Positions 6,966-8,185 of a stretch of DNA of 8,185 nt are shown here, in pieces; the stretch's first letter is position 1; each line of letters starts with the position of its first letter. The translations under genes were made by a program, and so were the position numbers. The notes below the pieces were generated by a model. The model was not told the origin of the DNA. It was given only the letters and a program-made list of their open reading frames with translations, and did no database searches. Origin of the DNA: Xanthomonas translucens pv. translucens DSM 18974 (lineage in GTDB: Bacteria > Pseudomonadota > Gammaproteobacteria > Xanthomonadales > Xanthomonadaceae); the NCBI RefSeq assembly GCF_000331775.1, contig NZ_CAPJ01000321.1, positions 1 to 8,185 of the forward strand. The letters are read 5' to 3'.

Positions 6966-8185
6966 TGGCTTGCGCGTCGCGCTGTGGGGCTGGGGACGCG
7001 AGGGGCGGGCTGCTTACCGCGCGTTGCGCGGGGCGGGGGACTCGGGACTCGGGACTCGGGACTCGGCAAGCGCGCCGCTGACGCTGTTCTGTTCGGCTGA
7101 CGAAGCCGCCGAGGTCGCTGCGTTGCACGATTCCTTGCTGCATGTGGAGACCGAGGCCAGCGCCGAGCGCCTGGCCGCGTTCGACGTGGTGATCAAGTCG
7201 CCGGGGATCAGTCCGTATCGGCCCGAGGCGCAGGCCGCTGCGGCGCAAGGCACCCGCTTCGTCGGCGGTACCGCGCTGTGGTTCGCCGAACACGCGGGCG
7301 CCGATGGCGTGGTGGCGGGCAGCGTGTGCATCACTGGCACCAAGGGCAAGAGCACCAGCACTGCGCTATTGGCGCATCTGCTGCGCGCCGGCGGCCACCG
7401 CACCGGCCTGGTCGGCAACATCGGCCTGCCGCTGCTGGAAGTGCTGGCGCCAGCGCAGCCGCCGGAATACTGGGCGATCGAATTATCCAGCTACCAGACC
7501 GGCGACGTCGCCAGCAGCGGCGCGCGGCCGCAGCTGGCGCTGGTGCTGAACCTGTTCCCGGAACATCTGGACTGGCACGGCAGCCAGGCGCGCTACGTCG
7601 AAGACAAGCTGGCGCTGGTGACCCGGGCGCGGCCGCGTATCGCGCTGCTCAACGCCGCCGATCCGCACCTGGCCGCGCTGGCGTTGCCCGATAGCGAGGT
7701 GCGTTGGTTCAATCGCGAAGACGGCTGGCATATGCGCGGCGCTGTCGTGCACCGCGGCGAGGTGGCGGTGTTCGACAGCGCGCGGGTGCCGCTGCCGGGC
7801 CGGCACAACCGCGGCAACCTGTGCGCGGTGCTGGCGGCGATCGAGGCGCTGGGCCTGGACGCGGCGGCGCTGGCGCCGGCCGCGGCGGATTTCCGGCCGT
7901 TGCCGAACCGCTTGCAGACCCTGGGCGAGCGCGACGGCATCGCCTACGTCAACGACTCGATCAGCACCACGCCGCACGCCACGCTGGCGGCACTGGAATG
8001 CTTCCGCGGACGCCGCATCGCGCTGCTGGTCGGCGGCCACGACCGCGGCCTGGACTGGCAGGACTTCGCCGCGGCGATGCGCCACGGCGCGCCGCTGCAG
8101 ATCGTCACCATAGGCAGCAACGGCCCGCGTATCCACGCGCTGCTGGCGCCGCTGGCCGTGGCCGGCGGCTTCGGCCTGCATGCCG
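6946..8185 (+). CDS. murD2: UDP-MurNAc-L-Ala--L-Glu ligase MurD2 (3' end missing)
   Basis: The first 413 residues of a Mur ligase; the frame is open to the window edge and roughly the last tenth is missing. MurD2 uses ATP to join L-Glu, not D-Glu, to UDP-MurNAc-L-alanine; MurL then epimerises the product. Motifs in order: the N-terminal Rossmann-like [11 protein letters not shown] (12-22), P-loop TGTKGKST (130-137), NIG (158-160), ELSSYQ (179-184), [10 protein letters not shown] (202-211), the presumed carbamylated lysine K221 in YVEDK, GRHNRGN (285-291), [15 protein letters not shown] (336-350) and GGHDRGLDW (363-371). Canonical MurD has SKATN where this protein has SISTT. The start is GTG at 6946 (reads [17 protein letters not shown]), overlapping murL by 20 bases with GGGAA seven bases upstream. 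The tempting ATG at 6965 (TGATG junction) is out of frame and stops after 38 codons. A GGGACTC array encodes residues 31-40, between the first helix and the second strand. Confidence 0.92.
   Translation, partial: MRISQLDGLRVALWGWGREGRAAYRALRGAGDSGLGTRDSASAPLTLFCSADEAAEVAALHDSLLHVETEASAERLAAFDVVIKSPGISPYRPEAQAAAAQGTRFVGGTALWFAEHAGADGVVAGSVCITGTKGKSTSTALLAHLLRAGGHRTGLVGNIGLPLLEVLAPAQPPEYWAIELSSYQTGDVASSGARPQLALVLNLFPEHLDWHGSQARYVEDKLALVTRARPRIALLNAADPHLAALALPDSEVRWFNREDGWHMRGAVVHRGEVAVFDSARVPLPGRHNRGNLCAVLAAIEALGLDAAALAPAAADFRPLPNRLQTLGERDGIAYVNDSISTTPHATLAALECFRGRRIALLVGGHDRGLDWQDFAAAMRHGAPLQIVTIGSNGPRIHALLAPLAVAGGFGLHA
7037..7064 (+). repeat. Four tandem GGGACTC heptamers within murD2
   Basis: Four exact copies of GGGACTC span 28 bases (7037-7064), followed by a partial GG. 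Read in the murD2 frame they give [10 protein letters not shown], a low-complexity insert after the [11 protein letters not shown] helix. No other copy of the heptamer was noticed in the window. I recall similar heptamer arrays scattered between genes in Xanthomonadaceae; here the array is inside a coding region. Since 7 is not a multiple of 3, only copy numbers of 1, 4, 7 and so on keep murD2 in frame. Confidence 0.95.

Noticed and set aside
5588..7081. A 497-codon plus-strand frame overlapping murL
   Set aside because: Arg/Gly/Ala-rich shadow of murL in another frame, with no recognisable motif. Its tail only passes through the heptamer array and then stops.

Overview
The window is high-GC, gene-dense DNA. 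It most likely comes from the Xanthomonadaceae, probably Xanthomonas or a close relative. Three things point there: a fused aspartate kinase/diaminopimelate decarboxylase of 869 residues, a MurL/MurD2 pair (the alternative route to D-glutamate in peptidoglycan, worked out in Xanthomonas oryzae), and a GGGACTC heptamer array of a kind I remember as common in these genomes. No tRNA, rRNA, CRISPR array or insertion sequence was seen.

Left part (1-1505). An OsmC-type organic hydroperoxide reductase (55-486) is followed by a gap of about 260 bases with three hairpins. Next comes a secreted, Tyr/Gly-rich glycine-zipper protein (750-1370). It converges on the PhzF-family isomerase across a 135-base gap holding three strong hairpins in a row, probably a two-way transcription stop.

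Middle (1506-2558). The PhzF-like gene lies on the minus strand. It is divergent from the main operon across 174 bases. That gap holds a perfect 10-bp inverted repeat abutting a TAGAAT -10-like box, then a short leader hairpin and a pyrimidine-rich tract in place of a normal Shine-Dalgarno sequence.

Right part (2559-8185). Four plus-strand genes overlap end to start: lysC-lysA fusion, a four-helix membrane protein of unknown function, murL, and murD2 (cut off by the window end). The overlaps are 17, 4 and 20 bases, so they are almost certainly co-transcribed and translationally coupled. The theme is supply of the peptidoglycan stem peptide. The fusion enzyme carries out the first aspartate-family step and the final step from meso-diaminopimelate to lysine. 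MurD2 adds L-Glu to UDP-MurNAc-L-Ala, and MurL then inverts that residue to D-Glu. murD2 starts at a GTG and has no early ATG in frame, so an ATG-only gene search would miss it.

The points most worth a second look are the four-copy GGGACTC array inside the 5' end of murD2 (a 7-bp unit, so copy-number change usually breaks the frame), the unknown membrane protein locked between lysA and murL, and the inverted repeat at the operon promoter.
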